Source: Dendrolimus kikuchii
Taxonomy: Eukaryota; Arthropoda; Insecta; Lepidoptera; Lasiocampidae
Assembly: GCA_019925095.2 (NCBI GenBank)
Contig: CM034395.1
Location: forward strand, 1,374,001 to 1,438,000
Length of the DNA stretch: 64,000 bases
Reading direction: 5' to 3'
Shown: in pieces, positions 30,890-41,683 of the stretch
Layout: the number at the start of each line of letters is the position of its first letter
Position numbering within the stretch: position 1 is the stretch's first letter
Translations under genes and position numbers: made by a program
Notes under the pieces: model-generated
Databases searched by the model: none
What the model saw: the letters and a program-made list of their open reading frames with translations, nothing else
What the model was told of the DNA's origin: nothing

Positions 30890-31281
30890 CGGGGGGCCTT
30901 TAGCTTGCTAGGAGAGCAAAGGACCTTCTACCCCCGCACAACGAAGTGGGGTGTGTTCTCCCAGGGCACACTCCAGGCACTTTATTGCGCTGGATCGACT
31001 GGGCGTAACTATGTTCTAAGTCTCAGCCTTTCCAACACAAACAAAAGCGCAGGGTCGACAGGGAGGAGGGGGTTATTAGTGGGTATTGGGGTTGCTCGCT
31101 CGTGTAGCAACGCTCGGAGTCGTCCACACTATTCTGCGACGTCGATCGCGGACGGAGCACTGCCAAGAGCATACTATTGCTGCAGTGTTATCGCCCCTGA
31201 CCGACGCGTGTCGTTCCCCTAGCAACGGCCCAGATTGTGCGTAAATCGGTTAAGCATTTTCCCTCGCCTCAAAAAAAAAAA
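30890..31281 (+). mobile_element. 3' end of an R1-like LINE with poly(A)
   Basis: GC-rich and ends in CGCCTCAAAAAAAAAAAAA. It shares ACTA(T/C)GTTCTAAGTCTCA with 60895-60912, where a coding R1-like stretch lies upstream. Here only the untranslated tail is visible. Confidence 0.5.
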
Positions 31282-31326
31282 AACTATAGAGAGTTGTCTA
31301 GAGTATTGTGTTGAATTGAATGAAAA

Positions 31327-31400
31327 GTCGTGGTAGCGTAATGGCTAGCGCAGGCGTCCCAACTTCAAAGGGTAGGGGCTCAAATCCTAGCCGGACCGCA
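31327..31400 (+). mobile_element. tRNA-like head of a SINE (Pol III promoter)
   Basis: Box A-like TGGTAGCGTAATGG at 31331-31344 and box B-like GGGCTCAAATCC at 31377-31388 are spaced as in a tRNA. A T-arm can pair (TAGG/CCTA), but the acceptor stem does not, so this is a SINE head and not a working tRNA gene. Its body continues at 31672 after an inserted family P copy. Confidence 0.68.
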
Positions 31401-31424
31401 TGCAACACTTGGCAGGTTTCTGAC

Positions 31425-31671
31425 TTTTTATTTTTATTTTTTTATTGCAGGAGTTCAGGAGACAAGCAGACGGCCCACTTAATGAAAAGCGGTTACCATC
31501 GTCTATGGACATTTGCAACACCAAAGGTGCTACAAATGCGCTGCTGTTCCCTTATGGGTCACTGAAACCTGGTTACTAATGCCGGAACACAACTCAAGGT
31601 TGTTATGGCGACTTTCTTTAGACCAGGGGTGGTAGCCATCCAGTCGGGCAAGTGCCCTACCACCTGGCAAA
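31425..31671 (-). mobile_element. Family P retroposon, short form, nested in a SINE
   Basis: TTTTTTATTGCAGGAGTTCA to GCCCTACCACCTGGC. The 5' break is at the GCCAGGTGGTAG position shared with other short copies. SINE sequence lies on both sides. Confidence 0.8.
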
Positions 31672-31841
31672 ATGACCTTAGCTGACCTAATGTGCATATT
31701 GCACGATTAGCACTTGCTAATAACGGTGAAGGGAACAAGACGCCTTGGACAAGCGTAGTGGGTATACTGTCCGTTCCCCAATAGTGGAAGGCCCGAGCCC
31801 AGCAGTGCGCCGTTTACGGGCTGTTATTATTATTATTATAG
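31672..31841 (+). mobile_element. Body and (TTA)n tail of the tRNA-derived SINE
   Basis: GAAGGCCCGAGCCCAGCAGT and GTTTACGGGCTGTTATTATT are hallmarks of a widespread lepidopteran SINE body. It is the continuation of 31327-31424. Confidence 0.7.
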
Positions 31842-31911
31842 AGAATTGTTCACCAAGGGGAGGGTAACTAATTAACAACAAAACCTTGAATAAAATATAA
31901 AATTTTCAAAT

Positions 31912-32147
31912 CAAAGTGGATGGATGCAGAAGTCGTGGAAGGCCACGACACACCTTCCATGATCAAATTGATCGTGTACTAGCAGAAGATAATGTCAGGA
32001 GCCTTAAGAACAGACGAGCGTGCATGACAAGGGCTATGAATGTCAAAGAAGCAAGTGAGGTATGTAAGAATAAGCCTGAATGGCGCTCTGTTGTTCGGGC
32101 CTACCCCACAAGGGAACTGGAGTGAAGTTATGAATGTATGTATGTAT
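31912..32147 (+). mobile_element. RTE-like LINE copy F, 5'-truncated
   Basis: CAAAGTGGATGGATGCAGAA to the (TATG)n tail. It encodes the last ~69 residues. No clear target duplication. Confidence 0.85.
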
Positions 32148-32539
32148 TAATTAGATAACCTCACCCAGACCCTCGTCGACTAAGAATGTTCACCTTGGCT
32201 TCTCAGACGCAGACGTCATACATGCACGGAAATTGAAATATCCTTAATTAATCATTCAAACAACAACAATCACTTTTCAGGGTAGCTGCCATTTAGTTTG
32301 TTTCAACAACTCACTGCACTTGCTAAAAATCTTATTTGTTACATGTCTGTGTTTTTAACACCGCAAACGAATCCGACGACAAGATGGCGGCGTCTTCCAT
32401 TTACCAAGGCAAAATTAGAGGGACAGAGATAGATATACATAATTATAATTATACAAAAAGGAAGGAATGTGTATGTATCAAGAACGTGTAGTGTGGTTTG
32501 AACAAGAGATGGTAATACCATGAATTGACTACATTAAAT

Positions 32540-32990
32540 AATAATACAATGTAGGGTAGGTTTTCAAATTGGACAAGTACATTAGCAACCTGCCCCAAAA
32601 CTTCAAGTAAAAATTTTGTTGCGATTCGTTTTTCCACTTGTCTGTTCCCATTCGTTTTTCCACTTGTCCGTTGAAGTTTCACTTCTACCTATGTGTCCCA
32701 GCACACATTTCGATTTTTCGCAGGTTTACTGCAAATTATGATTTGGTTAGGTTAGGTACATTTTAATGAATGTATTTTTCATTTAAACATATTTTATCAA
32801 CCAAAAAAACTGAATTCAATCCGGAACCAAAAAAACGCATCCATAGTATACTCTAAAATTATGCCGCCTCTCACCACGTCTACTCAAAATTTATGCCGCT
32901 CTTCCACGCGGTCGTAACGCTTTTTCGTTCAGAAAATACTACTCCCCCCCCCCCCCCGTCTATATAGAAGTTTCACTTCAAAAGGGTGTC
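32540..32990. mobile_element. MITE-like repeat, family S copy 2
   Basis: It matches 25735-26141 from GTAGGTTTTCAAATTG to the end ATAGAAGTTTCACTTCAAA. It has a poly(C) run at 32943-32957 and a small internal duplication around CACCACGTCTACTC. The left limit is uncertain. Confidence 0.65.
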
Positions 32991-33009
32991 ATAAAATTTC
33001 TTCGAGGCC

Positions 33010-33110
33010 GGTCGTTGGTGACATCCCTGGTGTTGCAAACGTCCATAGGCGACGGTAACCGCTTTCCATCAGGTGGGCCGTCTGCCTGTCTGCTGTAATC
33101 CAGCTATAAA
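33010..33110 (+). mobile_element. Family P retroposon, 3' fragment
   Basis: GTTGCAAACGTCCATAGGCG to GTCTGCCTGTCTGCTGTAAT with an A-rich end. Confidence 0.75.
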
Positions 33111-33439
33111 TAAAATACAAATCGTTTTATTCTTAAATAACCAACAAAAGATCTTTACAAAAACCCGTAATGGATCTACTGGATTTAAGACAGCTAATAC
33201 CTTAAGTGGATAATAATGCGGAAGGAAATAGTTTTATTTTTATGTTTCGTGTTTCCTTGTAGGCAAACTGGCAAACGGGTCCACTTGATGGTAAGTCAAA
33301 GGGTCCACTTGAAGGCTACCATCGCCCAAGGACAGATGTAAGATGTCTATGAGTGACGGTAGTCGTAGTTATACTATTTCCATTTCTTTATTTTCTCGAT
33401 GACAGTTCTAATTTGATAGTTGTAGTGTTGTGACCAAAT

Positions 33440-33720
33440 AAGTAATGATATCGATAGGTAAGGACACGCCGCTCGAAACAATACCCATCTCCGTTTTACG
33501 GCAAACAAGAAGTTAGATTTATTAAAAAATGCATGTACGGAAGTAACCGCCGAACACTGGGAAAAAATTGTGAGAAGAACCCAAAACATTATAGCGTCGG
33601 ATTGGTAAATTCATGTGGCATTCGATAATATAGAAGTACAGGAACTAATAATAAATGTTGGGGAGAGCTCATCGAGTGACAGTGACGATTCATCAGATTT
33701 TGATTAAAATAAATAAATAA
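33440..33720 (+). pseudogene. C-terminal remnant of a DNA transposase (family uncertain)
   Basis: The plus strand reads VTAEHWEKIVRRTQNIIASDW, a stop, then VQELIINVGESSSSDSDDSS and a stop near 33707. Many cut-and-paste transposases end in an acidic, serine-rich tail after a tryptophan-containing stretch like this. No catalytic residues are present and the family is not resolved. Confidence 0.4.
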
Positions 33721-33964
33721 AGAATGAACATAATATAATTACATCTTGTAATGAAATGTAATATTAGTTAATAAATTTGTACAAAATTATCCGGCAATAG
33801 TTTAGTTTCTTACACTTTCAAAAAAAAATTCGGGTCTGTTATCGTGTTACGTTTATTGATAGCTCCATCCCTATCAATTTCTACGACTCTGCTATGACCT
33901 TGTACGTGCTTAAGCGTCATATTTTTATTAAATAATGTATACATAATGTGAAAAAGATGCTCGT

Positions 33965-34257
33965 TCAAGTTTCCACAGGAGCTGTCATCGAGGAAATAAA
34001 GAAATGGAAATTGTATAGTACGTATAACACTATGGGAGCCGATGCGTTGCCTACCTCGTTGAGACTTAAAATATCTGTTTACGCCTTTTTAAAGAGCCCC
34101 ACATTGTAGTGCTCTGGGAAAATAGCGAGTTCATTCCACAGTTTATTCACGTATGACGTAAAGGAACGAGCGCCACTTACAGTGGATGACTTCCAGGTAT
34201 CTAGGAAGTGTGGATAAACTCCTAGACGCTGGCAAGTAGTGTTGTGATATTTTTTTA
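33965..34257 (-). pseudogene. C-terminus of a Jockey/CR1-like LINE, 3' part
   Basis: The minus strand reads CQRLGVYPHFLDTWKSSTV, VNKLWNELAIFPEHYNVG and LFKKA then a stop. It is the end of a LINE polyprotein whose upstream part lies at 35165-35452; a ~900-base block with two MITEs separates them. Confidence 0.65.
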
Positions 34258-34347
34258 TTTATTATTAAAAAGTATCCTACAGTATCCCCATAAATTTTAG
34301 GCCTAACAATACATAACAATAAATCTAAATCAAAAATGGATACTTAC

Positions 34348-34620
34348 GGCCTTATTTATAATAACTTCGTTAAGAAACGATTAGGCATCTCTTAAGTAAG
34401 AGAATCAGAATCAGACCCTAATCAATGAATATATTTTTTTTCACTTATAACCGCGTATTACCTGTTGTTTACCTAAGAGGAGTACAGATAAACGAAATTT
34501 GAATGATTAACGTAAGTAGTACCCAAAATATTCGACTAAAAAGGAGTTTATGAGTAAGATTTTCAGTAATCGGTTGCTGAGCAGTTTCTTTAAATTTAAG
34601 AAACGATTATAAATAAGTCC
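34348..34620. mobile_element. MITE, family U copy 1 (273 bp)
   Basis: Starts GGCCTTATTTATAAT; the reverse complement of its end starts GGACTTATTTATAAT, a 15-base terminal inverted repeat with one mismatch. A subterminal TTTCTTAA/TTAAGAAA pair follows. It is a second copy of the unit at 34735. Confidence 0.78.
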
Positions 34621-34734
34621 TTTATAATCTAGAAAAAGAACAGAAACAAATAGTAAGTTACACTACACCAAAATTAATTATTCAATCTATCTAATACTGT
34701 GACACTTCTAACGAGAAAACTAAACACAGCTTAC

Positions 34735-35007
34735 GGCCTTACTTATAATAATCTCGTTAAGAAACGATTAGGCATCTCTTAAGTAAGAGAATCAGAATCA
34801 GACCCTAATCAATGAATATCTTTTTTTTCACTTATCAACGTGTATCACCTGTTGTTTACCTAAGAGGAGCACAGATAAACGAAATTTGAATGATTAACGT
34901 AGGTTGTACCCAAAATGTTCGACTAAAGAGGAGCTTATGGGTAAGATTTTCACTAATCGGTTGCTGAGCAGTTTCTTTAAATTTAAGAAACGATTATAAG
35001 TAAGGTC
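34735..35007. mobile_element. MITE, family U copy 2 (273 bp)
   Basis: Same length and orientation as copy 1, with GGCCTTACTTATAAT and GACCTTACTTATAAT as inverted ends. The flanks preceding both copies end in CTTAC. Confidence 0.78.
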
Positions 35008-35164
35008 ATAAATGATTAAATCTAAATACGAACATTACATTCCTTTTGAAGCTTATTAATAAGTTTACTAACTTCTGATGACTTAAATATTAAAAATGTT
35101 TATTTCACTAAAATATTTGTTGTAGGTATTTGTACAACGACGCAGATATTCATTTTGGTGACGT

Positions 35165-35452
35165 AAATGATGACGTAGACACTGAATCAAAGAACTCATC
35201 AGAGCACTCCCCATTGTACAGACGGTAAAACACGCTTAGAGCGACAACGTATCTTCTGAGACTTAAAAGTTCTAAACTGTCTGTAAGGTCGGGATCTTCG
35301 AAAATCCGGATCGCTCGCCGTTGCAAGGAGTCGAGTGGGAGCAGCTAGTATTGAGGTGCCCCAACCCAAAGGCGGGAGCAGTACTCCACATGGTGATAGA
35401 TTTTAATAATAAAAGCCTATATCCCGGTGTGATGTACCGCTTAGCCTTGTAT
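35165..35452 (-). pseudogene. Jockey/CR1-like LINE polyprotein, upstream part
   Basis: The minus strand reads VEYCSRLWVGAPQY, a stop, then LLPLDSLQRRAIRIFEDP and LRRYVVALSVFYRLYNGECS, a typical post-reverse-transcriptase region of Jockey-superfamily LINEs. It continues at 34257-33965. Confidence 0.68.
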
Positions 35453-35966
35453 TGTTACAACTCAGGTCCCGACAAAAACAAAATCCACCTGCATATCTGA
35501 AACAAAGCACATTTATTACCCGTCGGCTTTTGGACTAATAACATTGAAACTATTGTAATTCCTTTACGATCGTCTTCTTTTGTTACTTATTGGCATACGG
35601 CCTATTGTTGTATTGTAATCATTAGCCAGGTGTTACGGATTTTAAAGTACAAGCTGATTCTAGGAAATTCGGTCCACGTTGCCGTGCGGACGTATTGCAT
35701 TTGTGCAGTATAAAACAATGACCCGATGGAGAGAGGAGGCAGTCGAGCGAGAACCACGATCGAAGCGAGACGTGTGTACTACAGTCGGTAATCTATTAGT
35801 GACAGACTTTGCGCGTTTTATGGAATTACGACCTTCTGCATTAGGTTTGGATTTGTTGTGTTCGGTAATATTTGTACCTGTGTTATAATAAGTGTTTCTA
35901 TAGTTCTAATAAACTCTATAATAATTCCAACAGCATTTTAATTCGAGTCCCGCTAAACTCGTAACA
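35453..35966 (+). repeat. Solo LTR, family LTR-G, with GTAT target duplication
   Basis: TGTTACAACTCAGGTCCCGA to CTAAACTCGTAACA, 514 bases, close to 19492-20010. GTAT flanks it at 35449-35452 and 35967-35970. No internal region remains. Confidence 0.82.
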
Positions 35967-36632
35967 GTATAATAATCGAAACAAGAATAAAACTGGGCAT
36001 TTAGGTGGTAGTCATTGAACTGTAAAGAATTCCGTAGAGGCTACTAATATCTAATGTTTGTGATCGTTTGGCTACGACCCTAAATTCAATGCAATCTGTT
36101 CCGTGACAACCGACTTCTATGCACAAAAAGAGTACACTGGCCTGTCGAAGCCTCAAAAGCTCTTCAAGTCGAGTAGTTCAATAGCTCTAGTAAGGCTCTA
36201 GTAAGGATATAAGGCCCACACTGCACATGCACTTCCTCACAACACAAGCATGTAACAGATACACACTACATTAGTATAAGTTTAGTATTAAAATTAGAAT
36301 AAATTAATATAATAAGTTATTCGTAAGACACATACACCTCAACACAAAAATCAATAAATTAATGTCACACACACGAACCAAAATAACTAATAAGCGTGTT
36401 AAATAAAAAAAAATATACAGAAATTAAGTTGTAAAAAAGGCTATGGAACTCGAGTCCGTAGTTATTAATAATAATAAAATAAAAAAATAGCTCTAGTATT
36501 AGCTAGACCGGTAGTTGTCCGCGTCTGGGATATGTTGGTCCTGGAATTAGGTGACGAAGAACAGGCATTAGGTTTGACATAGTCCCCCGCTAGAAAACTA
36601 AATCTAATAAAAACTAAATAATTATATTTAGC
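35967..36632. other. No gene recognised
   Basis: AT-rich. A TAGTCCCCCGCTAGAAAACT stretch near 36580 belongs to a sequence that resumes after the RTE insertion at 37278. Its identity is unknown. Confidence 0.3.
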
Positions 36633-36643
36633 TTTAACTAGTA

Positions 36644-37266
36644 CACCGGATGGAAGGTACACCGCTGATATAGAAAGAAGAGTAAATTTGGGGAATAGTT
36701 TGAATGGAGCGTTAGGTAAACTTCTAGGCGCTAAGAACCTCAGCCAGAAGGCCCAGCTCGCCATACACAACGCGGTGCTGGTACCTACGCTCACGTATGG
36801 AGGCGAGAGTTGGGTATGGAAGAGAGAGCATGAAAGTAGAGTAAACGCGGTCGAGATGCGAGCACTGCGCAAAATCTGCGGAGTGACGCTCGCGGACCGC
36901 GTTCGTAATACCGAAGTAAGAAAGAGAGTTGGTCTGAAAGAGAGTGTCGGGGTGAAGGTAAGGAAAGGAATGCTCCGGTGGTTCGGGCATGTGGAAAGAA
37001 TGCACGATGAAAGAATGACTAAACAGATATACAATGCAAAAGTAGATGAATGCACAAGTCGTGGAAGGCCACGACACACCTTCCATGATCAAATTGATCG
37101 TGTACTAGCGGAGGGTGATGTCAGGAGCCTTAAGAACAGACGAGCGTGCATGACAAGAGTTATGAATGTCAAAGAAGCAAGTGAGGTGTGTAAGAATGGG
37201 CCTAAATGGCGCTCTGTTGTTCGTGCCTACCCCGCAAGGGAACTGGCGTGAACTTATGTATGTATG
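36644..37266 (+). mobile_element. RTE-like LINE copy G, with 11-bp target duplication
   Basis: From GGATGGAAGGTACACCGCTG to the (TATG)n tail. The frame is open for the last 187 codons (36688-37251). TTTAACTAGTA flanks it at 36633-36643 and 37267-37277. Confidence 0.9.
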
Positions 37267-37277
37267 TTTAACTAGTA

Positions 37278-37626
37278 GAACAGTTACATATTACATCTAT
37301 GGATTAGAACTCACTTAAGCTGGAACACGTAGTTAATTTAATAAAGTTAAAGGAAATTTTGAAATTTATAAAATACTATCTGTAAAAGAAATTATGAACA
37401 GCTGATATTTGAATTTCATACGAGAGCGTGACTTAACCGCCGTCACAAGTTTATATAAAATCTTGACAGTGACATAGTTTTCTAGACATTAGTACTGTCA
37501 TTGGTTATGTCTATGTTTTTTTAACGGTGCGAGTGCAACGTTACACTCCACCCCCCTTCTCGATTTTTCTCTAATTTTGAAATTCGTAACACAAATTCAA
37601 ACCATTTACAGATTTGTTATGAGTAT
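37278..37626. other. No gene recognised
   Basis: The right half of the unknown sequence split by RTE copy G. Nothing identifiable. Confidence 0.25.
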
Positions 37627-38335
37627 TGTTACGTGCGAGCGGGGGTACGCACTCGGGATTGGAAGGAAACACTAGTTCTTTTAAGTAGCGCTTTTATTGA
37701 ATTACAACAGCCGCACGTAATTACCTCGCTGCAGGGTTGCCCCTATACGCACGACTAACGATGCACTGTCCCGACAATAAGGTGTCCCACTTACAACACC
37801 GTCGCCGATATTGCGTAGACCACCTCCTGCTACTGCAGTGCTCACCTCCGATATTATCGCGTGTAGCTTGCTTTTGGTTCGTCTCTCGAACTACACTACA
37901 CTCCTCCTTCACTTAACTGTCCACTAAATTCACCACTTAACTCGTCACTGTCTTCTATTAAACTTCTCTTCCAACTCATCCGTATCGCACTTCTCACTTC
38001 ACTGTCTTGAACTGAACTCAACTTTAAAACTGTCCGATAGGCACGCCTTACGCTGCTTATATACCTGGAACAATTCTCTGGAACCCATAATTTCGTTATT
38101 CTTTTATTTACTATCTCTGTCTTTTCCTTCCCGAACCTTCTATTCGAGAACTTTCGTTGATGCATCTGTCCCTTTCCAACATCTATCTATCTCTGTCTTT
38201 TCCTTCCTCTAGAACTTTCGTTCATCGTCTATCCCTTTCTAAAATATATCCGTCCGTGTCTTTTCCTTCCAGAATTTTCTAGCTTCTACTAAAAGTTCTT
38301 AAACTAACTGGATGGTTCCACCATCATTCGCCACA
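37627..38335 (-). repeat. Solo LTR, family LTR-H, with GTAT target duplication
   Basis: On the minus strand it runs TGTGGCGAATGATGG to CGCTCGCACGTAACA, 709 bases. GTAT flanks both sides (37623-37626 and 38336-38339). It contains repeated TGTCTTTTCCTTCC segments (38115-38270). A fragment of the same LTR starts at 63664. Confidence 0.75.
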
Positions 38336-38764
38336 GTATCATAGATTAAAATTGTCCCAGACCCTAAAGTAAAGAATTTTTCTTCCTTTTTCCACCGTGT
38401 CGGTCTGTACATATAACCCTAAAATCACGGGACATGTTGGGAGCGGTGTTGTAACAGCAACAATGGCTTGGAACAAAAGCCCTTTTGTCGTGTCCCGTCC
38501 ATTGTGTTGCCAGACAAGAAAATTCTGTCGTTGCCAACGCGTTTATGCGGATAATGTCCCATTTAAAAGGTGTTACAAAAACTTACGAACAATGTCTGGG
38601 ATTTTTTTATGTGAACATAAATTTTCGGGTTGAAGTTTAAGTAAACACCCCACTGTAATTAATAATAGGTACTTTTTAACAGGTTTAAGCGAGGAATCTT
38701 ATTTGATTTTTATTTATATCGACGTTTAGGCCATTTTCAGTAGCCGTTTTATTATATTTAGTTT
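38336..38764. other. No gene recognised
   Basis: A short plus-strand frame (38397-38633) has several cysteines but no recognisable domain. Confidence 0.2.
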
Positions 38765-39076
38765 TATCCGTGCAGGAACGGAGAAAGAATACAATTTCCT
38801 GTGGCCGGGAGGCCTGTCGTAAGAGGCGACAAAACAACCAAGAGCCAGGTGGTAGAGCTTTTGCCCGACTGGATGGCTACCAACCCTGGTTTGAAGATGT
38901 CGCTATAACAACCTTGAGTTGTGTTTCGGCATTAGTAACCAGGTTCCAGTCTCCATTAAGAGAGCAGCAGCGCATTTGTAGCACCTTTGGTGTTGCAAAT
39001 GTCTATAGGCGATAGTAACCGCTTTCCATCAAGTAGGCCATCTACCTGTCTTCTAAACTCCTACAATAAAAAAAAA
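38765..39076 (+). mobile_element. Family P retroposon, full length
   Basis: ATCCGTGCAGGAACGG to CTACAATAAAAAAAAA. Confidence 0.85.
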
Positions 39077-39611
39077 GCCGTGGTCACGGAAGAAAATGGT
39101 GTCAAGGAGTAATGTTTAATTTATTATTTAGACTACCCCCAACTCACTTTAATTATTTAATTTTTGTTATTTCCTCTATAGGGGGTTAATCTAATTTATC
39201 ATGTTCATGCCTACTGTAAAAAAGCCGGAACGTCGAAATAAATAAAAATCGAATAATATGCCGCGCTTAAAACCGTTGAAACGTAGTTTTATTTATGTAG
39301 GCTAGTCATGAAGACGTGAAAAAATACTAAGAGATTCTTACCTTGATCCTTGCACTAAAAATGTAAAAGTTTTACTGACCTTGAGATCCACCTTCTCCTG
39401 GATCAGTCCAAACTGCAGCTCGCCGAATATCACGACCCCGATATCACGTCACTGTTAAAACTTTTCTCATGTAAAACTTAGTTCAAAAAATAATTAAAAA
39501 TTGATATCTCTGTATAAAAGAATTCATTCAAATTCAAAATAAGTTCCACTTGAGAACACTTTTTGAAGGTCACACATGTAAGCCAAAATTTTAATCTACT
39601 TCCTATTCTAT
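39077..39611. other. Unnamed repeat; no gene
   Basis: GCCGTGGTCACGGAAG near 39077 and GGAACGTCGAAATAAATAAA near 39228 are shared with sequence flanking the retroposon at 29.5-30.3 kb. It is probably an older LINE 3' end. Confidence 0.4.
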
Positions 39612-39612
39612 G

Positions 39613-40016
39613 TACACCGCTTCGCAGCGTGTTATCGCTGTTCACAATACAAGAATCCGTGCAGGAACGGAGAAAGAATACAATTTCCTGGGGCCGGGCG
39701 GCCTGTCGTAAGAGGCGACTAAACAACCCACAGCCAGGTGGTAGGGCATTTGCCCGACTGGATGGCTACCACCCTTGGTCTAAAGCATGTTGCCATAACA
39801 ACCTTGAGTTGTGTTCCGGCATTAGTGACCAGGTTCCAGTGACCCTTAAGAGAGCAGCAGCGCATTTGTACCACCTCTGGTGTTGTAAATGTCTATAGGC
39901 GATGGTAACCGCTTACTATAAAGTGGACCGTCTGCCTGTCTGCTGCACTCCTGCAATAAAAAAAAATAAAAAAAAGAAGCGAAAAGAACCTCTCCAGCAA
40001 CGCGTCTGGCTAAAAA
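39613..40016 (-). mobile_element. Family R remnant split by a family P insertion
   Basis: ACACCGCTTCGCAGCGTGTT (39613-39640) and GAACCTCTCCAGCAACGCGT (39985-40010) are adjacent in intact family R copies (see 42661-42730). Here a family P copy lies between them. Confidence 0.7.
39653..39972 (+). mobile_element. Family P retroposon, full length, nested in family R
   Basis: ATCCGTGCAGGAACGG to CTGCAATAAAAAAAAATAAA. Family R sequence lies on both sides. Confidence 0.85.
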
Positions 40017-40323
40017 AGATTTTTTCACCATAATTATTTATATATTATCTTAGGCTGTTTTTAAAATACATATAGAAGTTGTTCTATTCTATTCAATTTT
40101 ACTCGGCGATAGTTCCAATGCTTTAGTGTGCCTTGATTTTGCCAATGTCGGAGTGACTATGTAAAAATGTTAGGTGCAGGATAATCAGAAATTAATTTAT
40201 ACTGACAACTTTGATAAGTGGAGGACATTTTCTGATGACCTGAGGACAACACAAAACATTAGACTAACTACATTATAAGTAAATATTATTAGTATATAAA
40301 AATTTACATAAACAAAATATATA

Positions 40324-40560
40324 TGCCAGGTGGTAGGGCATTTGCCCGACTGGATGGCTACCACCCCTGGTCTAGAGCATGCCGCCATAACAACTTTGAG
40401 TTGTGTTCCGGCATTAGTGACCAGGTTCCAGTCTTCCTTAAGAGAGCAGCAGCGCATTTGTAGCACCTTTAGTGTTGCAAATGTCCATAGGCGATGGTAA
40501 CCGCTTTCCATTCAGTGGGCCGTCTGCCTGTCTGCTGAACTCCTGCAATAAAAAAAAAAT
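40324..40560 (+). mobile_element. Family P retroposon, short form
   Basis: Starts GCCAGGTGGTAGGGCATTTG and ends CTGCAATAAAAAAAAAATAA. Confidence 0.83.
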
Positions 40561-41350
40561 AATAATAATATAAATATCGTTGCAATGCGAGGCGTACTAT
40601 GACAGCTGTCAAACACTGATTGAAAGACTATTTCGTCGTATCACAAAAAATGAAGGTAGATAGCAAAATAGGCAAGGAGCGAACGGTACGTAATTGCTTG
40701 ATATAAAAACCTCATTCAACCTAAAACCGTTGTAAGGAAAAGACGTTTAATTTCAGGTATCATTTAAATTATAGCACAATAATAAGATAATTATATCTGC
40801 AAGCATTGTTACAACAATATCTTGTTAAAGTATCAAGAGAAATAACTAACAAGGTAATTAGCTTTCGCTAAGAACAAAAGAAGAAGAAAAAACGTAGGCG
40901 GGCACTCAATGTTTAATTAAGGCGAAGACGCCGTATCCACTCGTATAAATCAAACAGGTCTGAAGAGGGAAACAGGGGGAGGAGAGGGATGGATTTTTTC
41001 CCAGGAAAGTGATAAATGGACGGGAAGGAGCGAGTTTTTGAGAGGTGTATTATTGAACGAGCCTGTTATTAACGCAAGGACGTTGGCTATAATTAATTAT
41101 TTTAATGACCAGGGCGTAAATTGATGTGCTTATAAAAGTTGATGTTAATTTTTTTGTGGTAACACTGAAGTCGTGTTCTCTTAGTTTCTAATTCAATTAA
41201 CAAAGAGTAGAATCAGCAGAAGAAGATGAGATATATATTTGGGGCTGGATCAGGAATTTGGAAGACTGTGATGAGTGAGCGACATCCAGACTGCGAGTAG
41301 CTTACGACGAATTGTTAATTTCATTAAATAAAAATATTTATTCTTGAACT
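40561..41350. other. No gene recognised
   Basis: No convincing frame or repeat. A purine-rich GGGGGAGGAGAGGGATGGA lies near 40975. Confidence 0.25.
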
Positions 41351-41583
41351 ACGCGTTTGCCACGTAGCTACGAGTTTGCCAAGCAGCTACGCGTTTGCCA
41401 CGTAGCTACGAGTTCGCCACGCAGCTGCGCGTTTGCCACGCAGCTACGCGTTTGCCACACAGCCACGCGTTTGCCAAGCAGCTACGCGTTTGCCACGCAG
41501 CTACGCGTTTGCCACACAGTCACGCGTTTGCCAAGCAGCTACGCGTTTGCCACGCAGCTACGAGTTAGGCACGCAGCTACGTC
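41351..41583. repeat. Minisatellite of 19-bp units
   Basis: About 12 copies of CGCGTTTGCCACGCAGCTA. In the second half three variants (ending CACGCAG, CACACAG, CAAGCAG) recur in the same order, giving a 57-bp higher-order unit. Confidence 0.88.
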
Positions 41584-41683
41584 GCGTGAACAACCCCTAG
41601 GTAGTATAGCACTATGTTACTTACATAAAAACTTTATAAGGTGTTTTGTACATGTTATAGACAAACATCGAAGTTCTGGCGCT

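Larger units (their letters stand above)
34258..35164. other. Insertion block inside the LINE, carrying two MITEs
   Basis: The block interrupts the LINE at 33965-35452. Besides the two 273-bp MITE copies it holds AT-rich sequence with no recognised feature. I found no clear target duplication for the block as a whole. Confidence 0.5.

Noticed and set aside
31327..31400. Possible functional tRNA gene
   Set aside because: Box A and box B are present, but the acceptor stem does not pair and a SINE body follows, so it is a SINE head.
33374..33589. 71-codon minus-strand frame
   Set aside because: It is antisense to a transposase-like C-terminus read on the plus strand.
36465..37079. Minus-strand frame of ~200 codons opposite RTE copy G, with near-identical frames opposite copies A, H, J and K
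   Set aside because: It is the antisense shadow of the RTE coding region. It recurs in each copy only because the DNA is repeated.
37627..38335. Minus-strand frames in LTR-H as small host proteins
   Set aside because: The interval has LTR-type ends and a 4-bp target duplication, and part of it recurs at 63664.
41351..41583. CRISPR-like array
   Set aside because: Repeats are contiguous 19-bp units with no unique spacers, and the setting is eukaryotic.
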